Part shown: positions 13,801-25,903 of the stretch, piece by piece
Layout: each line of letters starts with the position of its first letter
How positions within the stretch are numbered: position 1 is the stretch's first letter
NCBI RefSeq assembly: GCF_901709675.1
Contig: NC_051108.1
Location: 2,356,001-2,420,000 of the forward strand
Reading direction: 5' to 3'
DNA from: Syngnathus acus
Lineage: Eukaryota > Chordata > Actinopteri > Syngnathiformes > Syngnathidae
Length of the DNA stretch: 64,000 bases
Program-made: the position numbers and the translations under genes
Notes under the pieces: generated by a model
What the model was told of the DNA's origin: nothing
Database searches by the model: none
Seen by the model: only the letters and a program-made list of their open reading frames with translations

Positions 13801-16800
13801 ACATCTCGGTTATTATTAGTCATTAATAGTTCCCGGGGAAAATTTATTGTATTTTTGATTTTGAAATTTACTTTTTTAACTTGAAGCTATATCTGTCATT
13901 GTAACATTTGAGGGAAAACGCAATGAGCAAAATGAACACACATGCTTAATGTTAGCTTAGCGCAGTGTTTGCTGTACTGTTCTGTAAAAGCACTTTATGC
14001 ATCTTTTCCAGTCGCTTAACGTCTTTACAGTCCCGAATGTCTTTTTCCAAAGAAAGCTCACGTTCAAAACACGTCAGCCCTCGTAAACAGACCAAAACGA
14101 GGTCATATCCTGTACGGGAAACTAAAAAAGTGGTCTGATTGGCTAACCAAATCATGTTGTCAACACGTGGCTACGCCAGATTTCCCCCTCGGTTGACTCC
14201 CTACGTGTTGAGCACTTGCAAATCCTTGTTCCTCCCAAACCTCAAGAGACGCTTTGTTTGTAATTTATGAATTAGTCTGCGGTTTAAGTTACGAGACGAG
14301 AAGGCAGGGAGGAGAACGGGAATAAACACAAACGAGCGCATTTTGATGAACTGAATGTAAACTTTGATGTGTTTATTATTTCAGATTAGATCTCCTGATG
14401 TCCTCCGCAGATTAAGAGTGATTGACGTGACGGCGGAGAATAGCGCTTGAACTTTTTTTTTTCCGTACACAAAGTGAGCCACGACAATCGCATGTAGTAA
14501 ATCTGCGTCTGGCCATTAGATAAGGCTGACGGCTAAGTCGTAAAAACAAAAAACAGTAAGCGAGGAAAGCCAGTCTGTTATTTATTTATGTGTGTGTGTA
14601 TATGTGTGTGTATATATATATATATATATATTAGGGTTGCTGTGTCTACTCTTTATTGGATTTAAAAAAAAAAAAATCCTTCTTATGTTTCCAGTTTTAT
14701 GTGTTTTGAAACTGTGCATTCATGAAAGCCTTTTTTTTTTTTTTTTTTACATGTTCTTGTTCTCTAAAAATACTCTGTGTTGAAGTTATACGCTAAATGC
14801 GAGGGGGGGTCGTCTGATGGCCATAGCAGATGTACTAAAGGCCACGTGGAAGGATTAAAGGCTTCAATTTCATAGTTTTTTTTTTATTTTTTAATTGAGT
14901 CAGCCATGAAAAACGTTTGGTGGCTTTTGTCGTTTTATTCCACGTTACCAAAATTGGCAGACATGAAGATTTTGCAGGGCAACGATACGCCGCAGATGTT
15001 CCACAAGCTTCCTCAGAAGACGACGTTCCTCTTTATGTGGAAATGTAACCTAGTCAGTCAATTTGAGGTTATTTACATAACTCCTTTTCAAACATACAGT
15101 TCAACCAAACTCTTTGGCTTCATGTGACTCCCAACCAAAATTTGTGGTCTAGAGTCAATATATCTTTATTGACATTTTTGAAACTTCTGGAGAGGAGCGC
15201 TTGGGGTTTAGTGCCGGTAATATCCTTGCTGTGAACTATATATTGGATCATATTTAACATCGGGAAAGGAGATTAGGAGGCTATTTTTTTTTTTACCTGC
15301 TCTCAATAGTTTTGATGCTGGGTCCAGTCTTGCAAAATATTCCGTCACCCAAGCGGATGGCGTACAGTAGCCTTTTTCAGCCACGTGGGGATTAAAATCT
15401 CCCAGGGAACTCCATCACTGTGATCTTTGGCCAGAAAGTCCCCGAACACGTTTTCCTGCGGATGAAAAGATGAAGGATGGAGGGAATCACTTTCGCTTGC
15501 CTTCTATGGCATCTGGCTTTTTTCTCCCATTTATTTTTTTTTTTTGCTCTCGCAGCCCCAGCAGGCCATCTGTTTCCTGCTTGCAACCTGAAACCTACGA
15601 GGGTTAGTCATGAGGTGTGTGTCGAAGTTTGCCATGTTGCCCGGTACGCTGGTAGATGCTTAGCCTCGGATGGCGTAAATAAAGATTCCTCAATTCCTGA
15701 GTCGTCCCTGAAAGAATAGCTCTTCTGTTTTTGTCATTGTTGAGCAGTTGCGACACGAAAGCGACATTGATTTTTTTGTCAGTCTGACAATTACACTTGT
15801 GTACTCTCAAGCGAGTTGGTTTCTATTTGGATTTTGGCTTCTGGCCATTAAAAACATACAAGGGAAGCAGCCTCGGCGAGCCCTGCAGTTTATTTTTTGT
15901 TTGTTTTTTGACAGTCAAGCAGAAAAATAAAAGTCGTGTTGACTTTTTAGAGCTCCTCGGTTTGATTTTAGTTGTAGTTTGCCGTGTTCTATAGGAACTT
16001 TCCATTCCTCAACCCCGACTGCCGACCTCTTTCTGTGGCAGTGTGTTTGTTTTCAATCAAATTCTAACATCCACAAACGAAAGCCAATCCAGACGGCCAA
16101 TTTGCCTCCGCGCTCTCTCGTAGCATCCGAGCCTAGAATCCTCGAAACCGTTTCCACGTGGATTTGAGATTGCAACCATGTCGTGTGTCTTTCATTCACC
16201 TCGTAAAATTGGCAAAGTGTTGATGTGAGATTTGCTCCATAAAGGTCTTCACCTCTTATTCATCAACGGGGGTGGTCTTCTCCAGTCTTGACTTGACTCC
16301 GTCATGCCTTTGGAATGTCCTTGACCCCGTGCGAACCATTTGAAAGAAAGACCTTACTGTATTTATCGACCTCGCTGAATAGGTTGCCGTTTTTTTTTTT
16401 ATTTGTCTGTTAGCGGGTTTTTGCCAAAAGTAGCAGACTGGATGACTGAACTCTGCTAAGCCAAGAAAGAAGCAGATCTGTAGTTGATAAACAAATAAAT
16501 CCCCGAGGAGCGCAAGTTGGGCTCGTGACAGCTCGGCCGAGCAAAAACACACACAGACGCTAACTCGCAGCATTCTGCTAAGTAGTCGAGTGTCGACGAG
16601 GTGTTCTGTGTAGTGTTTGAGTTAAGGTGTCACGCGTCGGCCCGTGCGCTAATATACACTCCTGTGAGTCTGGTCCGTGTCACATGTGGTGTGTTCCAAC
16701 CCAAGCCAAGATCCCAGATCAAATTGCTTTAACCAGTTCTTGTAAATCGTTTTTTCTTTTCCCTGACGATAAAGAAAGTATGACTGAGTAGAGTTATATT

Positions 16801-19800
16801 GTCGGTCTACATGAGTTGCTGCAGTTGTTTTAGTCCGTCCATTGCTTTAAGGGCTATAGCGCGGCGACACAGATGCTATTTAGCATTAGCATCAAGCATC
16901 TTTTGAAATTAAGCATTCATAGTTTTCAGCTCCTTTATTTGAGTCTCAAGTGGACCCAGAGGAGGAAGTGGACCTCAAAAGCTTTTCCAGCGGCGTCTGT
17001 AACGGCTCGCTCATCAGTCACGGATTGCGTCTGTCTCGCTCACGCCTTCTCGCTCCGCTCTTGACCCCTCGGGGGCACCCATCAGCATCTGTTGGGGATC
17101 AAGCTGTTTTAAGACCGTGGCTAAGTGGGCCGGGTCGGGACGAGGAGGAGGAGGGACTCGCTGCAATCAGCGTTGATAGTGCCAACATGGAGGCACTTCT
17201 AGAATGGAAAAGAGCGCTCTGCTATTTCCACGATGTCGTGTTTATACACAATGGCGGCATTTGTTTGCTGATTTGTCCCTCTCATCTGTCCTTCATTCTC
17301 TTTGGAATGCTAACAGCTGTAGTTTTAAATCTATTTCCAGACTGGGTTCTAACAATAGCGCCCGGCAGCATCCCGTCAGAAGTCAAATAAAAGTGTTTCA
17401 GGGAACAGTACCAATGACAGACTGCAGGCGAGCGCACCAAAATGATAACGAAGGCCAACGTCAAATCATAGGGTCGAAATATGACACAGATGCTAAAGTG
17501 TTTGGTTGGTCTATTTGGGAACAATGGTTACGCGATTCCACTCGTCTGCGGTGTTTACGACAAGGCCAATTTGATATGGAAGGGAGGCTTTAACGTAGCG
17601 TGTGATTGACTCGGGTCAGTCGCTGGTCCCAGCTTAGCTTTAAAATCGGGTGGTGTCCCGCAGGGCTGAGTTTGAGGTTTCTGGGGTTTTTTTAGCCTTT
17701 GTGAACATGATAAGATTGCTTAGCATTCATATGGACTTATCTGTGAAAAGTTCAAACAAGTCCTACTTCCATTTAAAATGATTTTGAAGGGTGGGAAAAA
17801 ATTAATTCCTCTTTGGCCACCGTGAAATATGTCGAGACTGAAATGCAGACATGTCTTTATCATTATCACAAAAATAACCCTCCCTTGACCTCAGTCTGTT
17901 ATCCAAATGCTTCTGCTGTGTTTGTTTGTGGGCTGTGTAAAATTGGTCACGATTTGATGCGGGAGCGCCACATCTGAGTGGTTTCGTCACTCACTGTTCG
18001 AAATGCGACTATTTCTGTCCGCGTCCACGTTAATGACGCCAACTGTGCGAGCGCGAGAGGCGTTCGGGGAGTGTTTAGAAAACAGCTGAGGCCAACTGAT
18101 GAAGGCAAACAAGTGAGAACTGTTTTAACATGTCCATCAACATCTGAGATGTGTGAAAATGCAGTTTTTGCTTGAGGTTTTCTATGATTCCTAATCCATT
18201 TACAAATAATCACCATCAATAACTTCCTGCCTCTGATCATTTCCCGCAGACGCAAATTAAAGTGTCTCACTGGATGGGCAGCCAACCAGAACGGAACATT
18301 CTAATTGCAGCTTTTTCACCAGTGGATTTTCCTCGTACTGTACATTTGGATCGAGAGTCTGGTGAATGTTATGAGATCTGCTCCTTCCAACTTTGTGGGT
18401 GAATATGATGGTGTTTCTGTGGGCTGGAGGAGACAAAGCAATGTTTCCATGGCTGTGTTCCAGTGTAGATGCACACACACGCCAATATGAAAAAAAACAA
18501 AATAGTCGAGTCGTTTGTCCTGTGAAGATTTTCACAATGCCGTGTTTATATGCCTCTGCTCGGCCGAGGTCGTTTTCATGATGCTATCCTCCACGAAACA
18601 AAGGGCCGTTTTGTTTACGTACCAAATGCATGCAAGACGCTGCAATACAACACAAAACATCGCCAGCCGCTTTGTGTACTCATCTGGGTTAAAGTGTGTT
18701 TAATTGGTTGGCCCTGGTCTGATCTCATTTGGGATTTAGCTTGGTTTAATATTTCACTATATCCCCTCTGGCTTACCAGGGCTTTGTCCCTACTGCATTG
18801 GTCAGCACATGGGCCGCAAATACACACACACACACACACACACACTTTGGCTCGGGGAAAGGGTCGCAGTGAAAACAAAGCTAAGCCCTGCCAATGTAAA
18901 CACGGCCATTGTTGCAAACGTTCTTTTCCCGCCTCGTATCTTCGCGCCCGGCGGCCATTCAACTGCCGTTGGCCTTCTCACTCGATCTTATTCATTTATT
19001 CTTTTTACCATTTATGTGCAGAATTTTTTTCTATGCTTCTGTGATTGCTTTTAAAAGGCTCTATAAATAAAGTTATATGTAGGTGTGTCGTAGCCGTGAC
19101 CCTGAGCCACATATGCATCAAATTAGAGCCAATCAGAAAGCAGTAATCAAGGTGGGGGTGGGGGGGCTTTGGGAGCTGTGATTAGCATGCCACACTGATG
19201 AGGATTTCCCGACCGACCCTGCGGGACACCTTAGAACAGATTGCTGTCTTTTGAGTCGAAGGAAAGTCTACAGTGGCAACATTTCACTTCACAGCTCATC
19301 TCATGGCGGAATGTTCCAAATTCAGCCCCCGGGTGGATTCAAAGTCTCGCTCAGGGAATATTTTTCATTTCCCTCACATTGCAAGCAGTTTTTGACAATG
19401 ACGTACATTCTTCACGATTAGAAGAATTAAGGTCAGGAAACAGCTGATTTGTCTTCATTGAACGTTGGTCCCGAGTGACGCAGACACTCTGCAGAGTTGT
19501 AATTCGCCGCTGATCTGACACACAGGACTGGAGATCAGCCCGCCAAATCCTCATGAGAGCAGGGGCAGGAATGTATAGCCCACGACATTGTGGTTTTGAA
19601 TCAGGCGTAGACTCCCTGACTCACTCACAGGACACTGTTAAGGGGGTGTATGTGGGGGGAGGGGGCGTCGGTTTCGGGGAAACAGCGCAAGGTCGAAAAA
19701 GTGAATCATAACGTACTTTAAATAGAACACATTTTGTCTGTTGTTGTTGTTTTTTTTAGTCCCAAAGAAGCTACTCCAGGAAGAAAACTCCAGAACACCA

Positions 19801-21330
19801 GCCCACTCACCCCCATCCAGTGCCCATGACCCCAACATAGTGGGAGACGGCCCTCCCCAGGGGACCTCGGTCAAGCGCCCCAACACTGTTCCAGGTGAGG
19901 AGAACCGCATCTGTATGTGGCCAATATGCCCCCCCCCCCCCCACACAGGATTCTCAAATCAGGACTACAAATGTGTACTTAGTCACAGACTTCCAACTGC
20001 TTCCATATGTATTCTAGCGGGAGGCCATACATGATCAGCGGCCTGAAAATATTCCAAGTCAATGGATGTGACCACAGCCATCCGGAAGGTGGGCGGGGCA
20101 AGGGGAGTCTAAGAGAGAACGAGGGAGGGGGGGGACTGCTAACAAAGCTGTATTCATGTCAGAAGGCAGCCTGGATCCAGAAGGCTAATTACAGCTGATG
20201 AGGAAGATAGAAGAAGAAATAGGGGGGGGGGGGGGCTATGCATCAGTGATGACAGCGCCTCATCCTTGAAAAAGCCTCGACCTCCTTGGAGGCTTTTTCC
20301 AACTCTGCAGCTCATCTGGAAAATTGTGTGAAAGGCGGCGTTCAAAACGTTCCCAGATTGGTTATCTCCTTCTCAATAATGGCCTGAGTCAGGTTGTGGT
20401 GACGTGTTATCGCATCCATCACGAGACCGTGTTTGATGCATCGACTCAATGAGTGGACACGGCGCGATGACTCAGCTGCAGAGAAACAACTTCTCATGCT
20501 TTACTGTAAATGACTGGTGGACTGGACCAGATTTTGGTCTCAGGGCAGCTTTTTCTGTCGTTTCCTCCCAATCCAGACCGGAAGCGTATCAGAGAGACCA
20601 GCAGCGACCACGAGAGGTATCCAGAGGTGGAAAGAGAAGCGGACGAGACTCCGTTGAAGCCCCCGGAGATTAATCCCATTGTCAACTCCACCTCCAGCCC
20701 CGGCATGGCCCTCATTAGCAACGCACTGGCGGCCTACACATACGTCTCAAGTAGGAAACCTCTCAAAAACATCGGGTCGAGTTTGAAAAAACGGATTTCA
20801 TGCTTGATAAAGCTACTGAGTTTAGACCAGTCAAAATATTCCTCGTGAATCAGATTTGATACGAAACAAAAGGGGGAGCAATTATAGCGCTAACTGTCAC
20901 AAATCATTCACTTTTGTGGTCATTATGTCTCCGCTCTACACCAGACCACCCAGAGAGGGCGGCTCTCTTCTTTGTTTGTGGCGTCTGTCTGGGCCTCTTC
21001 CTCACCCTATTCGCGCTGGTGGTCCAGATCTCCTGTCGCACCGACTGCCAGCCACGCCACCGGCAACCCGCCGCCAAGAAACGCGCCCGCCCCCCAGCCG
21101 ACTCGTCCTCGGACTCCAGCGAGTCCGACTCGGACTGGGACGCCAACTCGGATCTATCGGCGAGAAGGCACCGGCGCTTCGAGCGAACGCTCAACATGAA
21201 CGTGTTCACGTCGGCCGAGGAACTGGAGCGAGCGCAGAGGTTAGAGGAGAGGGAGCGAATCATCAGGGAGATCTGGATGAACGGGCAGCCAGATGTCCCC
21301 GGAACGCGGAGTCTCAATCGGTATTACTGA
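4865..21330 (+). CDS. eva1c: Eva-1 homolog C (SUEL-type lectin, single-pass membrane receptor), 5'-partial
   Basis: Seven coding exons join in frame: 4865-5085, 5404-5527, 6289-6441, 9442-9585, 19760-19894, 20577-20750 and 20945-21330 (about 445 residues). The first two encode a SUEL/galactose-binding lectin domain (ACDGELLSVRCP; CPGSSKYLSVSYKC) and the next two a second one (KSKVVCEEDRMRLSC; SGTRKYLNVIYTC). A linker, one hydrophobic helix (FVCGVCLGLFLTLFALVV) and an acidic Ser/Asp-rich cytoplasmic tail ending near EIWMNGQPDVPG follow. This order is that of EVA1C, a heparin-binding Slit-receptor-like protein of the C. elegans EVA-1 family involved in axon guidance. The signal-peptide exon is not in view, since the first exon begins with two bases of a split codon. 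All seven exon joins are phase-compatible. The intron at 9586-19759 is 10 kb, whereas others are only a few hundred bases. The paralogues EVA1A and EVA1B lack the lectin domains, so C is the best fit. Confidence 0.93.
6442..9441. other. eva1c intron (about 3.0 kb)
   Basis: No coding exon is recognised between the two halves of the second lectin domain. The intron holds poly-T tracts and a short decayed reverse-transcriptase relic near 8115, listed separately. Confidence 0.7.
8115..8156 (+). pseudogene. Relic of non-LTR retrotransposon reverse transcriptase
   Basis: One frame reads GVPQGSILAPLLF followed by a stop. This is the signature reverse-transcriptase motif of LINE elements (GVPQGS.LGPLLF). 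No longer open frame surrounds it, so it is a decayed fragment inside an eva1c intron. The family (for example Rex1- or L2-like) cannot be assigned from this much sequence. Confidence 0.6.
11785..12115 (-). repeat. tRNA-derived SINE, apparently full length
   Basis: Read on the minus strand, the element opens with a tRNA-like head. It has an A-box-like TGGCCTAGTGGTAGAG and a B box GGTTCAAACCC spaced as in tRNA genes. About 240 bp of unrelated body follows, and the element ends in a short tandem tail (TTTAATC units, 11785-11818). This is the layout of a tRNA-derived SINE with a simple-repeat 3' end. It lies in an eva1c intron in antisense orientation. The family name is not assigned. Confidence 0.8.
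14590..14632. repeat. (TG)n / (TA)n microsatellite
   Basis: Alternating TG runs pass directly into an uninterrupted TA run. It is an ordinary compound dinucleotide microsatellite within an eva1c intron. Confidence 0.85.
17652..17690 (+). pseudogene. Second relic of LINE reverse-transcriptase motif
   Basis: One frame reads GVPQG, then in-frame stops, with nucleotide resemblance to the GVPQGS.LGPLLF block continuing for about 40 bases. It resembles the relic near 8115 and is more decayed. It lies in the large eva1c intron and has no surrounding open frame. Confidence 0.4.
18820..18845. repeat. (CA)n microsatellite
   Basis: An uninterrupted run of about twelve CA dinucleotides within an eva1c intron. 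Confidence 0.85.
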
Positions 21331-22369
21331 CAAACGCTTTTGGGGCGGAAAGCTTACTTGAACAAGACTTAGGATGGCTCGCGCCTGTCAGTCAAGCACG
21401 GGGATACCTTCAAAATCTGGCCTTCTTTTTTTGGGAGTTTTCGCCCATCTCTTGTGGGACGCTGGCTTCCTCGGACCTCTTGGAGGTGATTAAAAGCGGT
21501 GAGCGAGGCATCAGGCAGCTGCAACGCTTGGATTTTTAGCTAGCAAGAAGTGTACAGGACAATCTTTTTTTTTTTCCACAGAGGATGCTACCTTTTACAA
21601 AACCAAAAGATATTTTCTTTTTTTTTCCTCCCCCCGCAACCCTTATGAAATATATTTTATAATATTTAATAGCTTATTGATTTTTGTGTATTTTTGTCCT
21701 CACGTATGGTTTATCATGAGATATTTTTTTATACTTGGTAAAGGTCCGGCGTCTCAGGGATACAATCCTACAAGTGTCTGTTTGGTTTTGCCTTCTAAGA
21801 GGGGGGTAGGGGGTCAACCCCTTTTTTTTTTTTTTTTTTAAACCATGTACGTCGGCGTTTGAAGAGAGAAAATATCATAGAGAGCCTCAAAGAGGTTTTT
21901 AGTGATTTCACCTTATATTTTGATACGGAATGTGAAACTCACAGCGCAGTGCCTTTTAAAGCTACGGTCTTTCGCAGATCTGCTGATTAGAAATACCAAA
22001 TCATTGAGTGTATTTCCTTTTGGTTGTTTTTAGTTGCTTTTGAAACACATTGAACAGGATTCATATCTGGAAGCATCAGTCACTGCGAGCTAAGATTTCA
22101 AATCACATCGCCCGTATTAATATAAGCTATTTACAATCCAGTTCTGTTTGTGCTTCTCTGGATTCGAGTGTAGAAATGACAATATTTCCTTTAATAATGT
22201 TCTACTTGAGGTGAGTAACGGATAGCACGCAGGACATTTTAGGGTCACCCACATTGGGACAGCCTGTCTAAGCTGTATCATTTTTGGAGAAATCTTTTTT
22301 TTTTTCGTTTGCATATGAACGCGGAGATAGCTGACAAACACGAGACCAAGGGATGATTCCTGTGTTTGG

Positions 22370-22375
22370 AATAAA
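22370..22375 (+). terminator. eva1c: Candidate eva1c polyadenylation signal
   Basis: AATAAA about 1.04 kb after the eva1c stop codon. Further AATAAA hexamers occur near 22540, so the site actually used is uncertain. Confidence 0.4.
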
Positions 22376-22956
22376 TTGTTGAAAAACATCACGTCTTCTA
22401 ATATTTTCAGTCGGCCCATCCATCCAGGAAGAACGAAAAATTAAAATTTGACAAAAGAATGAAAAAGGAAAAATATGTTAGAAGGATGCAATAATATAGG
22501 AGCAAGGAGGGTCAGAAAATAAAAGATGGCATGGGTAAATAAAATAAAGTTTTTTAAAATTGTATACCTAATTTTGAACTCGCTTGTGGGCGTTTCTGGT
22601 GGTCTTTAAAAAATGTACTCCCAGCTAGCTCATTTTAGTCTTGCTCGCCCCTTGGTGGTCAACGCTGGGCACCACATCCCCCCCCCCCCCCAAAAAAGAT
22701 ACAAACTTCTTCGAATAAAAGCACTTCATTTCAACTGTCAAAGTGATTTTAATATTTTATTTATGCATGTATTTATACTTTTCTCTTTTTTTCCATTTTA
22801 ATTTACTTTTGTGTTTTTGCCGTTTCTATGAAAACTGCTGCAGCCCCGAACATAACTTTTGAAGGCAAAGCAATACAGCCTCTTCAAAACATTAGCACAT
22901 ATCATAATACATTGCGTAATAAATATTTTATTCGTATTCATTTGCAGCAAACGCGT

Positions 22957-22976
22957 CGTCACGCGTGACGTCACGC
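22957..22976. promoter_or_regulatory. CRE-like overlapping palindromes upstream of efhc1
   Basis: Two overlapping 14-bp palindromes (CGTCACGCGTGACG and GCGTGACGTCACGC) contain a consensus CRE, TGACGTCA, at 22966-22973. They lie about 350 bp before the efhc1 start codon in a locally CpG-rich stretch. A promoter role is inferred from position and motif only. Confidence 0.45.
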
Positions 22977-23319
22977 AAACGGTGACGGCGAGCTTGCCTC
23001 ACGTCAACTTTAAGTAGGAGGATTAGCACGTTTGAAATAAACGTCTTAAAACGCATGAAGCGTTGCCCCGAAGCTCAGTTTCTCTCTCCGGTCTGCAATG
23101 ACATCATCTTTGTTTTGGACACACTGCTAGGATAGATTGAAATGTTTTAGCCGAGAATTTGAGCCCATTTAAAAAAAGAATTTATAAAGCTTCTATAGAT
23201 TCACATAAGTGACATCCCGGAAACGGACAAAATAAAAGCAGCGTCACGTCGTTTTACGTCGTTGCGATTATCTGCACAAAATCGTGTTATTAAATGTAAA
23301 CCGGCCTCTCGAAGCAACA

Positions 23320-25903
23320 ATGTCACGCAAAATGGACAACAACGGCTTGCCGTTCTTGCCGGGCTTCTCTTTCCAGGATGTAACGGTAAGCAGAACTTCC
23401 ACTCACTCATTTTGTAACATTTTAAACCGGTGTGACCAGTTTTAAAACCCATTCAGTCTTGCACCACTGCTCCAGTCTAACAGCATGCCATTCATTTCCA
23501 CAATTGTCAAATTGAACATTAATTGATGACATAGTCTGTGTTTTTTTAATTACCCAGCTAGACTAGAGTTGCATGGCGGTTTTGCATTCCAAATTTTAAC
23601 TTGCTTGAGCAAGTCAGACTAATTGCATTATCCTGCTGACGTCCTGCCACATTGCTGGTGGAGATTCTAGCAATTCTAGCAGTAGCTAAAAAAAATGCAA
23701 AGTGTGCCATGGACTTCATTGATGTTTGGTTTTCCCTCCCCAGAAATCAGCCTTCCATCGCCCTCAGACTTTGTCCTATTTCAGAGGCCTGGCATTGGCC
23801 CATCCGCCCAGGCTGGGCATCGGACTGGAGCCTCTATTAACAGAGCAGATGATGCAAGAGGAGCTCAGCGGCATGTCCGGTGACATGCCCGACTTCACTT
23901 ACGGCTCCTTTGACACCAAGTATGTAAAAGACTTGGTCAATTTGTCCTACCACTCGGCTCCCTCGCCCACCCACCCGGAAACTCAGCCTTTCATCCCAGC
24001 TTTTGTTACTCTTGACAAGAAGGTACGGTGGATGGAATTTGCGTGTAGCAAGATGAAGCGTATGATTTTTTGGGGTGATTTTTATTTGCAGGTGCTTTGC
24101 TTCAAAGCGTACTTTGAGGAGGAAATCAAAAACAGTCGCGAAGAGAAGAAATGCGTCCGTCATGTGGTTTTGTACTACTACCTCGAGGACGACACCATTA
24201 GCATCTCTGAGCCTTGGGTGCCCAATTCCGGGATACTGCAGGGAGAGCGAATCAAACGCCACCGTCTGCCCAAGAGGGAACCCGGGAAGCATTACCACTG
24301 GAAGGACCTCAACCTGGCCGTGGACCTGGAAGTGTACGGTGTGAAGTACCGTATCTCGCAGTGCGACCCGTTCACCAAGGTACGACGCGCTTGGACGGAC
24401 ATGTGACCTGTGCGGATATGTAAACGTCTGTGCCTTTTGCAGGACTTTATGCAACGTCAGGGTATTATTCTCAACGCGCCTGAGGAAATGCCATTGGATA
24501 CTTACCTCCAGGGCAGAATTAAACCAACGCCAACCTTCACGACGCCCTCAGAGTTTGACAGCAGGTACCAGTTTCTCCACATGGATCGCAAGGTAAAGTC
24601 TAAAAATCAAACGTGGATACCTTAGAGAGATTCACCGTAACTGTTTTCCCCCCACTCAGGTTTTGCGTTTCTTTGCCTTGTGGGATGATTCGAAATCCGA
24701 GCTGGGCGAAGTCTTGCCCGTTACCATCCACTATTTTTTGGTGGATGACACGGTGGAGATCAAGGAGGACCATAAACCCAACAGCGGCCGTTTTCTTTTC
24801 CCGGTGCTGATGCAGCGGCTGAGGATACCCAAGAAAATGAAAGCGGGTCACGGTAAGTTGCCAAATTGATCAAGCGGTTCAGTTCAATTCAGCTTCTTTC
24901 CAAAACTTCTTTCCAGATCAATTCCCGACCTGCGTTATGGAAGATTCGGTGGAGGAAGTAGAAGAGTACTTCTCCCCCAAAGACTTCCAGGTTGGCAAAT
25001 CGGTGACGATCCTTGGACGCCGTTTCCTACTGTACGACTGCGATGGGTTCACCAAAGACTATTACCATGACAACCACCCTGAGATGAACATCAAAAGCAT
25101 CGAAGTACCCAGAAAGTTGGGCAAGTTTGAGGGCATGAAGAGGGTGAGATTCATCAAGTATTGGCAAAGTCTTGCATATGGAAGCAATTTTCCTGATCCA
25201 TATATTTTTTTTTTCCAGGAGATTCCTCCCTACAATGGTTTTGGGTCATTGGAAGATTCTCTCCAGAGTTGTTTATCTCTGATCCCTCTACCTCCCAGAA
25301 AGAACATTGTAAAGATGTTGGAGAACGATCACAAAGTGTTACGCTACAGCACCCGATTGGTGCCACCTAAGAACGCGTCAGAGTCGCAGAAGCGCAGAGA
25401 CGCCGATCGACTTTTTATTTTGTCCTTTTACCTGTCGGACGACACCGTCAGTATTTACGAGAATTCCAAACACAATTCGGGTTTCATGGGCGGAACGTTC
25501 CTGAAAAGGACACGAGTTCCCAAGCCCGACACTTCTGTGGACAATCCCGATTATTACTCGCCGGCGGATTTCTCAATTGGATCGGTTCTGGATGGTGAGT
25601 GTTTTGGTTCCGGTTGGAAAAAAAATGCCAATGAAATGCTCATCTCTGTTTATTTTGTGGTACTCTTGTAGTTTTTGGCCACCAGTTCATCCTGACAGAC
25701 GCTGACCTTTACGTCCTAAACTACCTGGAGACCAATTCCAGCCAGATTCCCTCGGAGACACTTGAAACCATCCGCCAGAAGCTGCAAGCCGAAACCAATC
25801 AGACGGCAGAACGAAAAGGTAATTTTTAGTGATAAAAGAAATTCAAATCCCTTGAAAATACGAGTTGAACTTCTTGTACGTTTTTCCAGAGCCGCCCTCG
25901 TGA
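23320..25903 (+). CDS. efhc1: EF-hand domain-containing protein 1 (myoclonin-1) homologue lacking the EF-hand end
   Basis: Nine exons join in frame to give 579 residues: 23320-23385, 23744-24022, 24092-24379, 24443-24592, 24660-24852, 24917-25143, 25219-25594, 25672-25818 and 25890-25903. Three DM10 domains are visible, at roughly residues 110-215, 255-375 and 430-545, with signatures VVLYYYLEDDTISISEP, FALWDDSKSELG and SFYLSDDTVSIYENS. The N-terminus (NGLPFLPGFSFQD) and KSAFHRPQTLSY fit EFHC1 better than EFHC2. EFHC1 binds microtubules and is an inner-lumen component of motile-cilia doublets. Human EFHC1 is about 640 residues and ends with an EF-hand-like segment. Here the last exon adds only EPPS before the stop, and no EF-hand exon is seen before tram2. 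Introns are 58-75 bp in several places. The start ATG at 23320 matches the family N-terminus. Confidence 0.92.

Larger units (their letters stand above)
9586..19759. other. eva1c large intron (about 10.2 kb)
   Basis: No homologous exon is recognised. Visible content: a T-rich tract near 10570-10690, the SINE at 11785-12115, a (TG)n/(TA)n microsatellite at 14590-14632, a (CA)n run near 18820-18845, and a reverse-transcriptase relic near 17652. A pyrimidine-rich, first-exon-like stretch near 13100-13330 is discussed in the findings. Confidence 0.7.
21331..23319. other. eva1c 3' UTR and intergenic spacer to efhc1
   Basis: No gene is recognised. The left part, up to about 22400, is probably the eva1c 3' UTR because an AATAAA hexamer sits at 22370-22375. 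The remainder is AT-rich spacer, a poly-C run near 22680, and then a CpG-containing block (22945-23100) that is the likely efhc1 promoter. Confidence 0.6.

Noticed and set aside
18550-19044. 164-codon plus-strand frame in the eva1c intron
   Set aside because: It contains a (CA)n run, lacks any recognisable domain and has no splice-site support.
20856-21539. 227-codon plus-strand frame
   Set aside because: It overlaps the last eva1c exon in another frame. The eva1c frame carries the transmembrane and tail motifs.
23837-24454. 205-codon minus-strand frame
   Set aside because: It is antisense to efhc1 exons 2 and 3 and shows no domain.
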